Source: Chrysopilus asiliformis
Taxonomy: Eukaryota; Arthropoda; Insecta; Diptera; Rhagionidae
DNA length: 64,000 nt
Direction: 5' to 3'
Assembly (NCBI GenBank): GCA_964034945.1
Contig: OZ035963.1
Coordinates: 44,663,090 to 44,727,089 of the forward strand
Shown here: positions 11,601 to 20,739 of the stretch, piece by piece
Numbering within the stretch: the stretch's first letter is position 1
Layout: each line of letters starts with the position of its first letter
Translations under genes and position numbers: made by a program
The notes under the pieces: generated by a model
Databases searched by the model: none
What the model was told of the DNA's origin: nothing
What the model saw: only the letters and a program-made list of their open reading frames with translations

Positions 11601-12950
11601 CCAATTGTTGGGCTCAGCTTAGAAAATACATTCACCTGACTTGATTTGTCAAAGTTCATATCAAGCCAAATGTAGCCAAACATACATGTGACATACAGCA
11701 GATCAGGACATACTCTCGCGTTCAACGACATGAATTCGCCAAAAGTTTGGAGCCGAAACACTTTTAATGTTCTTATAAAAATTTGCGCCTTCAAAATAAG
11801 GAATTTTTTTGCCTTGCCAAAATACCAAAAAGTTAGCGTTGATTTCGATCATACAACGCACAAATGGTACCTAGCATTAACTTTATGTCCGTTTGTAGCA
11901 AATGTTACCATAAAAACACTCTATGCCATTTGGTTTTTACATTAAATTTATATTTATTTTTCAGTAGATCAAATATTTCGATATGTAAAACAATTTACAA
12001 TGCGATATCTACAGAGACATGGGAGGAAGTTACTATTTATTCGACAATTGTCATTACATTACGATTAATACATTAAAATTGTCAATATGCACATCTATGG
12101 TCGCGTGTTTTGTTTCAGTTTCCAATAAACATAAGTTCAAAAGGGATGTCAATGTTACTTAGACGACGTATTGAGGTTCATTCTAAAAGCAAAAATAAGC
12201 TACTCACCTGCCAAAGGTAATAATTCACCATCTGCTGTCAACTAACATCAAATTTACCTACACGCGAAAATTGTCTCACATTTGATCGTTTTGGAGTTTT
12301 AGGGTGATGGCGTTCTCATCTCAAAGTACACTTTTGGTCGGTGACATATTGGCTAATGAAGATCTTCCCCTTTTTTTCTTTTTGATTAATGACTTTTTAC
12401 GAACTTGCGTCCCCGATATGAAACATTGTTACTTTTTCGTGTAATTGGATGTATAGATATGTTCATGTTATTTCATGTTAGAAACATCCAAAAAATTCTC
12501 ATCCGTGGCTAATTTTTGTAAATAAAATAATTGTGAGGCCAATTCGATGTTTCAATTCTATAATTTTAAATTTTTTAATCACTTAATGATCGAAATTAAT
12601 GACATATGTTGCTTTCATGCCGAATAATTATGACAAGAACAGGAAAAAATAAATTTTAGCAAAACAAATATTTTTAAGGTAGCGGCAATTTGAGAAAAAA
12701 AGTGAATTTCCCAAAATATAGAAAGGTCGTAGCCGAATAAGGTACTGAAAAATGCCCTTGATCTGATTGGTATGAATGTAAGTACCGGTACCGTTTGGGC
12801 GAATTCACCAAAACTACTTCCAGATTCGAATTCAGTAATATCAAATTACCCTAAAATGATTGAAATATCGCCGGCAATAACAAAAACAATTTAGTAAATT
12901 ATCAAAATCATTGGTAAATTATCAAAAAAAAAATGGAACTAAAATATAAT
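11601..12950. other. Intergenic, no supported gene
   Basis: Two overlapping short ORFs near 11690-12076 have no recognisable domain. Nothing else stands out. Confidence 0.35.
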
Positions 12951-13277
12951 TTAACCCTTCAATGGACAATGACGTGTTTCACGTCATATTACTGGTTTCT
13001 GGTAGGACATGACGTGTATACACATGAAATATTGTTTTACTAATAAACTCATAACGGTTAAAGCAGTCACGAAATATATGAGTTGATATGGATTATGTGT
13101 TTTTAGTGCCCCTTCAGAACTGCAAAATATTGTCGCTGCATCTTAGACCACATTAAGACTTTCTAAAAAGCTCACGTTGGTTCAAGTAGGGAGGAAATAA
13201 ATGCACATGTGGTATCACAATGTACATACCTCATTGGTCTAAGTGGGTCGAGGGACTGCCACTCTAATCTAACCTAA

Positions 13278-13837
13278 CCTAGACCACTTTTATTTATTTT
13301 GTTTGTAAATGACGCCACTTCCGTCTTAAATTATTCTCGGGTTTAAATGTTTGCTGACGACTTTAAAATTTATATGGAAATAACTAATGCTACTGATACT
13401 TCTCTTTTACAACTTGACTTAATAAATAAAAACTTATTAGCTTTAAATTTAACAAACTGCAATATAATTTCATATTCTCGAAAACAAACACCTATAATTT
13501 TTGATAGTTTGATAGTTTGACTAAAGTCAGTTTTATCAAAGACGTTGGTGTAATTTTAGACAGTAAGCTTACATTTGATCTTCATCGGGAATTCGTCATC
13601 AATAAAACAAATAAAATGCTCGCTCTGGTCAAACGTTTTTCGTCAGTTCTTCAAGACCCTTTTTCTACTTTAGCTCTGTATAACAGTTATGTGAGACCAA
13701 TTTTGGAATAACCATGTGGTGTTTGGTCACCTTTTTGTATCAGTCATGTTTGTAGACTTGAGTCTGTTCTGAAAAGATTTGTAAGATTTGCATTGAGACG
13801 GAGAGATCATTATAACCTTCCACCGTATGATGAACGC
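13278..13837 (+). pseudogene. LINE (jockey-like clade) reverse-transcriptase fragment, left part
   Basis: Reading through one stop it gives LLFILFVNDATSVLNYSRV then MFADDFKIYMEITNATD. FADD is the reverse-transcriptase catalytic motif. After a short frame disturbance it continues KDVGVILDSKLTFDLHREF, NKTNKMLALVKRFS, YNSYVRPILE and, after another stop, the RT C-terminal stretch ending LPPYDERF. This order is that of jockey-type non-LTR retrotransposons. The stops mark it as dead. It is interrupted at its right end by HINE copy B and resumes after it. Confidence 0.85.
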
Positions 13838-14364
13838 TTTTTATACCGGTATGGTAAAACCAAAGGGTATACTAACTTTGCCTTACCGTTTGTAACGCCA
13901 AGATCCCGTCATCACACAAAAAAATGAATTACACCAGTGTGTTTAGAATAATAAAAATAATTAATTTTTGCATGTCCGTCCGTCTGTCTGTCCGTCTGTC
14001 TGTCCGTCTGTGGCGCGTATTGCGGGCGCACGGATTGAGCTAGAGACTTGAAATTTCGCACAGATCCGGTTTTTGTAAAATGCGAGGCTAAGTTCGTTAA
14101 TGGGCAAAAATGGACCATTAGGGGGGGTACCCGAAATCGTTTTTTGTAAATATCAAAAAAGTCCAAGAACAAAAGTTATTTAGGATATGATTCTACATAA
14201 AACTTCCATACATCAAAATCCGAGTGGAATAAATTTTAAAAAATCTTATTGGAAAGTTTGACTTCAAAGTGGAATTTTGGTACAACTGTTCGAATTTTGA
14301 TACGAATATCACCATACGGGTCTCCAATGATTGCCAGATTGGCAATTATAGCTTTTGTTATGTT
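13838..14364 (+). mobile_element. HINE/DINE-1-like element, copy B, inserted in a LINE
   Basis: It begins TTTTATACCGGTATGGTAAA, has a GTCY block at 13974-14012, and ends with the hairpin ATTGCCAGATTGGCAAT and GTTATGTT. The flanking LINE frame reads ..PYDERF on the left and LLNLQSL on the right, so the insertion fell in a run of T with no clear target duplication. That is the Helentron habit. Confidence 0.8.
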
Positions 14365-14505
14365 TATTACTCAATTTGCAATCACTTTGAAAAAGACGAG
14401 AAATAATTAAGTTTATTTTTAAAATTTTAGCTAACGAAATTGATTCTCCAAACCAATGCATTTTAACTTTAATTTGTATAGTCTATTGGAACTGCTCTCT
14501 ATGGC
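14365..14505 (+). pseudogene. LINE reverse-transcriptase fragment, right part
   Basis: Directly after the HINE tail the sequence reads LLNLQSL, a stop, KRREIIKFIFK, then ILANEIDSPN. These are the expected residues following the PYDERF at the end of the left fragment in jockey-like LINEs. Similarity fades by about 14505. Confidence 0.7.
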
Positions 14506-14572
14506 TGATAGTAAATTAATAAATAGTAGAAATGTATCGCATTCTAAAAAGTGGTGTCCGTGAAAGGGTTAA

Positions 14573-15444
14573 TATTCGGTTTCAGTCGGTTGTGCAGAAA
14601 ATACCTGCGCCTTTTACAAGAAACGTTACAGGACAGCCTCGCGACAGTAATCCACCGACAAATAGACTTTTTCGACGTACACCAATTTTAAATTTACTCC
14701 AATGATCATATTGTTTGATCCTTTTTAAAGGAGTTTTGTTATTCAATTGTTTTGCAATTTTTTAATTACTTTTCTTTAGTCGAGGGTTTTCCAAAATGTT
14801 TAATTTTGTTTAAAGAGTAAAAACTTTTTAAAAGATAATAGTGAAAAAAAACTTTTTATTTCTGACTGAATTTCAAATTTTTTTGACAGCAGTTATTATA
14901 ATGTATTCTTAGATCAACAATTTTTTTTTTCGAGTAATTTCACTCACCAGCTGACTGTCGAAAACGAAATCGGTTCAGTGAATCAAAAGATGAACGCAAA
15001 GGGGGTCTAAGGGTATGGTGTATTTCCAACCGAATGACGAAAACGAGATCGAAAGCAGTTCAATGGATCAAAAGAGACAAGGGAAGGAAGTTTAAAGTAA
15101 GGAGAAACGATGAATTTTGGTGAACTGAAACCGTATGGGTACAATTGCAAGGTCCAGTATGGATGCACTGTAATACAGTTAAAATGGCAAAAAGTCGTTT
15201 TTAATTTATTGATTCTTTATTTTGGATGAAAATATTGAGCAAGTTTCTTTTGGACAAATTTCTTTTGGTTTCTACAATTCTGTCTATGGGAATATCTGAC
15301 ACAGAATCACAAAAATTTCTGTGTTCACTGTGTTAGCTATACCGATATACCGAGTTCCTACTGTATATTCTCTGTGCAGGGGTAAAAAACGATTAAACAA
15401 AAAAAAATTTAAAAAAAAATAAAAAAAAATAAAAAAAAGCCCTC
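14573..15444. other. Intergenic, no supported gene
   Basis: Nothing recognised except an A-rich low-complexity run (15401-15437) immediately downstream of the minus-strand tRNA. On that strand it is a T-rich run and can serve as the Pol III terminator. Confidence 0.4.
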
Positions 15445-15540
15445 TCCTTCGAGCCGGATTTGAACCAGCGACCTATGGATTACTGCCATTTTTGTTTGAA
15501 CATCTACAGTCCACCGCTCTACCAACTGAGCTATCGAAGG
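15445..15540 (-). tRNA. tRNA-Tyr (GTA anticodon), with intron
   Basis: On the minus strand CCTTCGATAGCTCAGTTGG pairs its acceptor end with TCGAAGG. The A box is TAGCTCAGTTGG and the B box is GGTTCAAATCC. The anticodon loop reads ACTGTAG, with GTA as anticodon. A 23-nt intron (15503-15481) follows position 37, the usual place for eukaryotic tRNA-Tyr introns. A long T run downstream (plus-strand A run) can terminate Pol III. Its upstream DNA matches that of the third copy. Confidence 0.95.
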
Positions 15541-15610
15541 CACATGTCAATTGATTTCCCAAATGCCAACTTTTACCTAGGTATTGTAATATTAAAGTTG
15601 AACACGTTGA
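15541..15610 (-). promoter_or_regulatory. Duplicated upstream region of the first tRNA-Tyr
   Basis: On the minus strand it contains TTCAACTTTAATATTACAAT, CCTAGGTAAAAGTTGG and CATTTGGGAAATCA. The region before the third tRNA-Tyr (16757-16826) has the same blocks in the same order with scattered mismatches. Either the duplication is recent or these blocks aid Pol III transcription. Confidence 0.6.
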
Positions 15611-16078
15611 ATCGTTCAAAACTAAATAAATATAGTGCTTATTTATTAGCAAATCAGTTCCTACTGATTAATAGTTTTTGGTACACTTATTTTTATTGAA
15701 ACATTTTCATCATTTAAGTTGATTTTTAGTAGTTTTAAGTTTTATTTTCATAATTTAGTTGCTAAAAGTTCAAAACTTAAGAAATGGGATTTCTTTAAAA
15801 CTCTTCTAATTGTAGGGAAACTACTGGAAAAATTAAATATTTTAATCGCTCTTAAAAGATTTCTTTTATTAATACAATTTTCAAATCTTCTAATGCCTTT
15901 AATTAAAATGTTTTGAAATTAAATGTGTGATCTTTTTTTTCATTTGTAAAATTAGACGACAACCAAATATTTAAATTGCACAATTTTCATTCTTATTTAA
16001 AATCAATTTTGACAATGAATTGATTTCGCAAGCAAGCATAAACCTGAAATTGGCATTTTAGCACTGAAGCGGAAAGTT
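15611..16078. other. Spacer between tRNA-Tyr genes
   Basis: A+T-rich. A 65-codon ORF at 15719-15916 is of low complexity and not supported as a gene. Confidence 0.35.
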
Positions 16079-16175
16079 CCTTCGATAGCTCAGTTGGTAG
16101 AGCGGTGGACTGTAGAATAGTTGGAAGAAAGTTGCAGTAATCCATAGGTCGCTGGTTCAAATCCGGCTCGAAGGA
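16079..16175 (+). tRNA. tRNA-Tyr (GTA anticodon), with intron
   Basis: The exon sequence is the same as that of the other two copies: CCTTCGATAGCTCAGTTGG, anticodon loop ACTGTAG, then ATCCATAGGTCGCTGG, and the B box GGTTCAAATCC. The 24-nt intron is 16116-16139 and ends GCAGTA like the others. A run of nine T begins about ten bases after the gene. Unlike copies 1 and 3, its upstream DNA lacks the CCTAGGTAAAAGTTGG block. Confidence 0.95.
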
Positions 16176-16539
16176 TGACGTTTTTTTTTATTTTTAACGG
16201 GAATATAAATCTGAAAATTTACAGTCCAAGTAGTTTCAGTTCAATAAAAATTATTTATCAAAATGACGTTGCACTGTATGTATATTTATTTGATACTTCT
16301 CTTATCATAAACCAATTATAAATAAAATTATTTTTAAATAACAATTTGTTTCCTTAATTACCTTTTCACTAAAATTTCTTACTTAAATATCTATTGGCGA
16401 TCGTTGTAGGCATATCCATGTCTTCTGGCAGACACCTTCTTTTTTGTTAGATATTAAAAGTGGTATTGGAATTAAATTTTTAAATTTTTTCCAAAACAAC
16501 TGTTTTTAAAAAATTTCTCTTATAACTCAAGGGAATTGT
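16176..16539. other. Spacer between tRNA-Tyr genes
   Basis: No gene or repeat end was seen. Confidence 0.35.
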
Positions 16540-16745
16540 TTGTGCTTTAGTTTATTAAATTTTCAAATGTTTCCATTATTTTTAATGTTTCTATTATTTT
16601 TAAAGAAATTATTTGAATAGAACCGCAAATGCTTTCCCTTATGGTAAACATTTATTTGAACTTTTACGCAAACCTTCGGCTTCGACTTCGATCAAAGGTT
16701 AAGGAAAAGCTTCTGCCATAAATTGGCTTTCGGTTGGACTCTAGT
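16540..16745 (+). repeat. Dispersed repeat 'TTTGTGCTTTRGTTTA / CTTCGGCTTCGAC', copy 2
   Basis: It contains TTTGTGCTTTAGTTTATTAA, AAATTTTCAAATGTTTCC, AGAACCGCAAATGCTT, ACCTTCGGCTTCGACTTCG and GGTTGGACTCTAG, in the order seen at 10855-11030. Confidence 0.6.
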
Positions 16746-16826
16746 TTGAAGTCACTTCAACATGTTCAACTTTAATAATACAATGCCTAGGTAAAAGTTG
16801 GTATTTGGAAAATCACTCAGTATGTG

Positions 16827-16921
16827 CCTTCGATAGCTCAGTTGGTAGAGCGGTGGACTGTAGATGTTCGAACAAAGTGGCAGTAATCCATAGGTCGCTG
16901 GTTCAAATCCGGCTCGAAGGA
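16827..16921 (+). tRNA. tRNA-Tyr (GTA anticodon), with intron
   Basis: The mature sequence is identical to the other two copies. The 22-nt intron is 16864-16885 (starts ATGTTCGAAC, ends GCAGTA). It resembles the intron of the minus-strand copy (ATGTTCAAAC), in line with the shared upstream DNA. A T run follows within ten bases. Confidence 0.95.
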
Positions 16922-17103
16922 AATGTTTTTTTCTTTATCAAATATTTTTTATATATAAAATCTTTTTTGTATTTATTATTTGATTTTTTTTAGAAGCAAG
17001 TTAATACATTCATTGTAAAGATACATAATAAGGTCAAATTGCAACTAATCGTTATTAATGATTGGTTTATTTATTTTTACGTTTCTTTTTTAATTTTGCA
17101 AGA

Positions 17104-17421
17104 ATGCAACGAATAGTGTATTCGGCCAAAAATCGAACATGGAATATTCGGTATATGCTTCACTTCCTCAAATTTTCCGAAAAAAAATCTCATTTGGTGG
17201 TTTTTGGGGCCGGTGAATCCGATTCTATTATCATAAAGTCCGCCGGTCGTAAAGATATCTCAAAAGCAAGAATATATAATCGATGGTTAAAAAGTATAAA
17301 CAAGCGTGAGGAAATGGGAAAGAAAATTTGGATTTACGAAATGACTAAAAAGGAAAAAACAACGTTTTGGACCCTGTGTATCGGAAATAAAAGCAAGATA
17401 AAAGCATGCAAAATAAAATAA
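17104..17421 (+). CDS. Unrecognised Lys-rich ORF (105 codons from the internal ATG)
   Basis: The ORF starts at the second ATG (17104) of a longer frame opening at 17062, whose first 14 codons are very hydrophobic. It reads MQRIVYSAKNRTWNIRYML, has a small-residue stretch (VVFGAGESDS), and is rich in Lys and Arg near its end (NRWLKSINKREEMGKKI). No signal peptide, membrane span or catalytic motif is clear. It lies 180 bp after a tRNA gene, a common site for transposon insertion, so it could be a piece of an unidentified element. It could equally be chance. Confidence 0.2.
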   Translation: MQRIVYSAKNRTWNIRYMLHFLKFSEKKSHLVVFGAGESDSIIIKSAGRKDISKARIYNRWLKSINKREEMGKKIWIYEMTKKEKTTFWTLCIGNKSKIKACKIK

Positions 17422-18048
17422 ATTAAATATTTATCTCGCACATTAATCTCGCATTTCTGAAATTATTTTATATTTTTTCAGTACATTTTGTTAAATAGCA
17501 GTTTTTTGTAAAAAAAAACTTTTTTTTTAATTTGTTTATCCCTTCTATTTTGTTCGGGTCATTTCATGGCCCAAAGAAATTTAAACCAAAGTTTTCGTTA
17601 TTAAAAATTCTGAGAATTCAAATTTCTTTTGGACAGTGGAGCGATTGTTTTGTATGCATTATAAGGAGAAATACACGTGGGTCATTTTATGACCCCAAAC
17701 ATTCTATTTGTGTGCATTTTTTGAAAATAATAGAAAAGTTTTTTTTTTTTGAATTGTCATTAGAGTCCGACCGAATGTCAGTTTTTCGTCTAAGCCGAGG
17801 GCCAAGATTTGCATAAAAACTGATATAAATGTTTCCCGTAAGAAAAAAGCAGTTGCGGTTCTAGCAAAATAATATTTTGTGGTTAAGAGTAATAGAAGCA
17901 TGTGAGAATTTACAAAATCAAAAGACAAACTAGTCCCAGAAAAGCCAGACAAGAAGAAAATACAGACATAATTTTTATTTAAACATGAGAAAAGCTACAC
18001 TTGCCAGGCGCCAATAGTCAAAATGCAGACAAAATTTTCATGAAAAAA
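17422..18048. repeat. Non-coding stretch with a reversed piece of the CTTCGGC repeat
   Basis: The part from about 17750 to 17860 (GAGTCCGACCGAATGTCAG..) is the reverse of the last block of the repeats at 10855 and 16540. Nearby, GGGTCATTTCATGGCCC (17556) and GTGGGTCATTTTATGACCCC (17679) resemble each other and are near-palindromic. Confidence 0.4.
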
Positions 18049-18368
18049 ATCATTTATGTGGGAGATGCGAAAGGGATTAAATTATATTCTAAACACATTT
18101 TGTTTTTATAAATTTTTCGATACCGTGCACAAGTTTCGAGAAAATAGAAAAAGAGTATTCTATTTGTATGGGGGAGGAAGGAGTGGTCCAACTGGATTTT
18201 GATATATGCATAAGTTATGTAGAATCCTGTTCTAAACACGTTTACCTCAATAAATTTTTCAATACGACTCACAATTTTCTAGAAAATTGTAAAAAACGGC
18301 TTCGTTTGTATGGGGCAGGGGCCAACGAATGGTCTAATTTTGCCCATTAGAACTGATATTCAGCCAAA
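18049..18368. repeat. Old, diverged relatives of the HINE core
   Basis: Compared with reverse-oriented HINEs, this stretch keeps GATTTTGATATATG, TATGTAGAATCCT, a CGTTTGTATGGGG block and ATGGTCTAATTTTGCCCATTA in order. It lacks the termini and the GTCY block. Similar remnants lie near 30390-30520. Confidence 0.45.
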
Positions 18369-18370
18369 TA

Positions 18371-19280
18371 AAGGGTGGTTAAATTTTAAGGGCCGATGTT
18401 GAATGTGAACCACACCTAAACGTCAAGTTTTTTTCTGCATTTCATTTGACATTTCTCAATTTCAGACTAACTCAATTTGAACCATGGAAAGATACACAAT
18501 CGAGCAACGCGTTAAAGTTATTCAGGCTTATTATGAAAATTTTCGAAGAAAATCATCTTCAGTGATGAGGCACATTTTCATCTCAGTGGATTCGTCAATA
18601 AGCAGAACAGCCGCATTTGGGCGAATGATAATCCAAGAGTGATTGTCGAAAAACCAATGCACCCACAAAGAGTGACTGTTTGGTGCGGTTTATGGGCTGG
18701 CGGCATCATCGGGCCGTATTTTTTCCAAAATGAGGCCGGTCAGGCAGTTACTGTGAATGGTGTTCGCTATCGTGAGATGATAACGAACTTGTTATGGCCC
18801 GAATTGGAAGATATGGATGTGGACGATATGTGGTTTCAACAGGACGGTGCCACTTGCCACACAGCTACCGAAACAATCGCTCTTTTGCGCGACAAATTTA
18901 ATGGCCGTGTTATCTCACGTGGTGGCGATGTCAATTGGCCGCCAAGATCATGTGATTTGACACCGTTGGACTTCTTTCTTTGGGGTTATTTGAAAGAAAA
19001 GGTGTACGTCGATAAGCCAGCAACAATTCAAGAGCTAAAGGATGAGATAATTCGGCACATTAACGGCATAGAACCTCATATATACGATATGCATTTTGAT
19101 TTGAACGCCCATTTTCATAATAAGCCTGAATAACTTTAACGCGTTGCTCGATTGTGTATCTTTCCATGGTTCAAATTGAGTTAGTCTGAAATTGAGAAAT
19201 GTCAAATGAAATGCAGAAAAAAACTTGACGTTTAGGTGTGGTTCACATTCAACATCGGCCCTTAAAATTTAACCACCCTT
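18371..19280 (+). mobile_element. mariner element with 170-bp perfect terminal inverted repeats
   Basis: The ends are AAGGGTGGTTAAATTTTAAG and its inverse, flanked by TA on both sides (18369-18370 and 19281-19282). By base-to-base reading the inverted arms 18371-18540 and 19111-19280 match over all 170 positions. The left arm includes the transposase ATG (18484) and its first 19 codons, so the right arm carries an antisense copy of the coding start. Mariner TIRs are normally a few tens of bases. This looks like an end-duplication derivative. Confidence 0.95.
18484..19133 (+). pseudogene. Deleted, frameshifted mariner transposase
   Basis: The ATG at 18484 reads MERYTIEQRVKVIQAYYEN and then switches frame at the deletion joint near 18540. 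The main frame resumes at IIFSDEAHFHLSGFVNKQN and runs to a stop at 19131. Catalytic aspartates are visible in FSDEAHF (18564), QQDGATCHT (18843) and RSCDLTPLDFF (18954), with 36 residues between the second and third by my count. The helix-turn-helix DNA-binding region between codon 19 and the first aspartate is missing. The usual C-terminal tail is replaced by codons read through the inverted arm. The catalytic part has no stop, which suggests youth, but no working enzyme is expected. Confidence 0.9.
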
Positions 19281-19282
19281 TA

Positions 19283-19984
19283 GATAACTGATATTCGGTA
19301 TTCGGCCAAATAGGACGAGTAGTAACCGAATTTTTGCTGCAGCCCTAGTTAACCCATTTACGCCCGCTACACTCAAACGAGTAGACCGGAAATGCACAAA
19401 ACTCTTTTGGGTATTGGGTATTCCAGAATTTTCCTTATTTGGTTAGTTTATAAGAATAAATTGGTTTTTGTGTTAAAAATATTCAGTGGTTTTCTCATAG
19501 GCCCGAAACATTCACGTTTCAGGCTAACAAATATTTTCTTATGTACAAAACAAACAAATTCTCCAGAAATTCGTTGACATCTCAATCTGAATTAAATAGG
19601 TGAAACGCGCCGATGACTTCTACCGAATTTGTATAAACAATTATTTGAAATCAAGATAAATATGTAAACAAGACATAAGCGAAGCTACTTACCAAACACG
19701 ACAAAACTCGGACCAAAGTACATTTTCCATCAGCAAATCACACTAAATCGTATACGTAAATAAAACAATAAAATTAGCCGATTTAATTAAATTCACGAAT
19801 TAAATTAAATTTATTCACGATGTAAACAATCAAAAAATAAACATAAAATTTAAACTCGCGCCAAATATAAAAATAAAACATTTGTAAGGCTTAATCTGAC
19901 AGTTGTCAGAAATACCTAAAAACCCAACACACGGTACACAACCGCTAGAGTGCCTATAAAAGGCGAAGCAATACTCCAAGCAAA
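19283..19984. other. Intergenic; possible solo transposon ends
   Basis: TTAACCCATTTACGCCC (from 19349) looks like a piggyBac-type end with its TTAA, but I see no partner. The preceding GGTATTCGGCCAAATAGG..GCTGCAGCCCTAG resembles a hAT-type end. No gene is supported. Confidence 0.35.
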
Positions 19985-20300
19985 GTCCGGATTCACACGA
20001 TAAGTTTTTTGATTCACGTCTCGGCCAAACGATGGCAAGAAGGGCGAGATGTAGGAAGGGCGAAAAGTTGGTCAATCACCAACTTTTGATTCACCAAAAG
20101 TTATTGCAAGTCCGTTTTCTCTATTCCCTTTTGCTCTCATTCTTATTCGCTCATGTTCATTTACGACAAAAACTTTCATAAACGTCAAAAAGACGCACGT
20201 CAAAACATTCATCGTGTAAATGGCCGTGAATGATTCGTGGATGTTTAAAAGAGAATAGCCGTGATTGATGAATCAAAAAACTTGTCGTGTGAATTGGGAC
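19985..20300. mobile_element. Unclassified MITE with 32-bp inverted ends
   Basis: The left arm (19985-20016) contains GTCCGGATTCACACGATAAG then TTTTTTGATTCA. The right arm (20269-20300), inverted, gives GTCCCAATTCACACGACAAG then TTTTTTGATTCA, with three mismatches. Subterminal words such as GATTCACG and TGATTCGTGG recur. Flanking AAA on both sides could be a 3-bp target duplication. There is no coding capacity. Confidence 0.7.
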
Positions 20301-20463
20301 AAATTAGAATTTATTCTAATTTATTCTACTTTGGAAGAAGTTACACAGCCAGTATTGGCCAAAGCGCCGTCCTTAAGTGCAACCCGTTGTAGCTGGTGAC
20401 GCAGCGTCATTCCTACCGGTTAAAACGCTGTCGTTACGGCCAAACCAGCCTCGTTATGCTCTA

Positions 20464-20739
20464 TCATTTTAAAAAAGCTTTTATTTCTCGTTCGTATCTG
20501 ACTGTGGCTTTATCTGTCAGGATCAAATCTTGCAAAAAGTATGGAATATAACGTCGTTCAAATGTCCGCTGCGGCTTTGCTTGGTGGCACGTATTCGGGA
20601 GGTCATTGATATCCAAACTATCCATAACCTTTTCTACTTCTGAGTACTCACATGGTTCAAGAGAAAAACTTGAAGGGAGATATGCATGTATCATGATATG
20701 AAAATTAAAATCAAGGCTACTTTCAGTTTCGTAAGACAC
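20464..20739 (-). CDS. Unrecognised 91-codon ORF
   Basis: It starts MSYETESSLDFNFHIMIHAY and continues through acidic SEVEKVMDSLDINDLPNT to a basic end (ATVRYEREIKAFLK). Composition is protein-like rather than low-complexity, but no domain is recognised and no splice partners were found. It could be an exon or an old transposon piece. Confidence 0.15.
   Translation of the reverse strand: MSYETESSLDFNFHIMIHAYLPSSFSLEPCEYSEVEKVMDSLDINDLPNTCHQAKPQRTFERRYIPYFLQDLILTDKATVRYEREIKAFLK

Larger units (their letters stand above)
12955..14568. mobile_element. Candidate piggyBac-like element carrying nested LINE and HINE insertions
   Basis: TTAA occurs at 12951-12954 and 14569-14572. The left end is CCCTTCAATGGACAATGACG and the right end, read inversely, is CCCTTTCACGGACACCACTT, which share CCCTT.CA.GGACA. 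The left end also holds a short palindrome, ATGACGTG..CACGTCAT. Between the ends lie a LINE fragment and HINE copy B. The pairing of these two ends is inference and could be coincidental. Confidence 0.45.

Noticed and set aside
12967..12985. ATGACGTG..CACGTCAT as a CRE-like regulatory site
   Set aside because: It lies a few bases inside a TTAA-flanked CCCTT end, with a further TGACGTG close by. A transposon-terminal palindrome is the simpler reading.
13250..13282. TCTAACCTAACCTAGACC as possible telomere-like repeat
   Set aside because: Only two to three units at a LINE fragment boundary, not a telomeric array.
15460..15699. ORF MNQRPMDYCHFCLNIYSPPLYQ on the plus strand
   Set aside because: It is the antisense of the first tRNA-Tyr gene.
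16805..16993. ORF MENHSVCAFDSSVGRAVDCR.. on the plus strand
   Set aside because: It reads through the third tRNA-Tyr gene. 'SSVGRAVDCR' is a familiar mistranslation of tRNA sequence.
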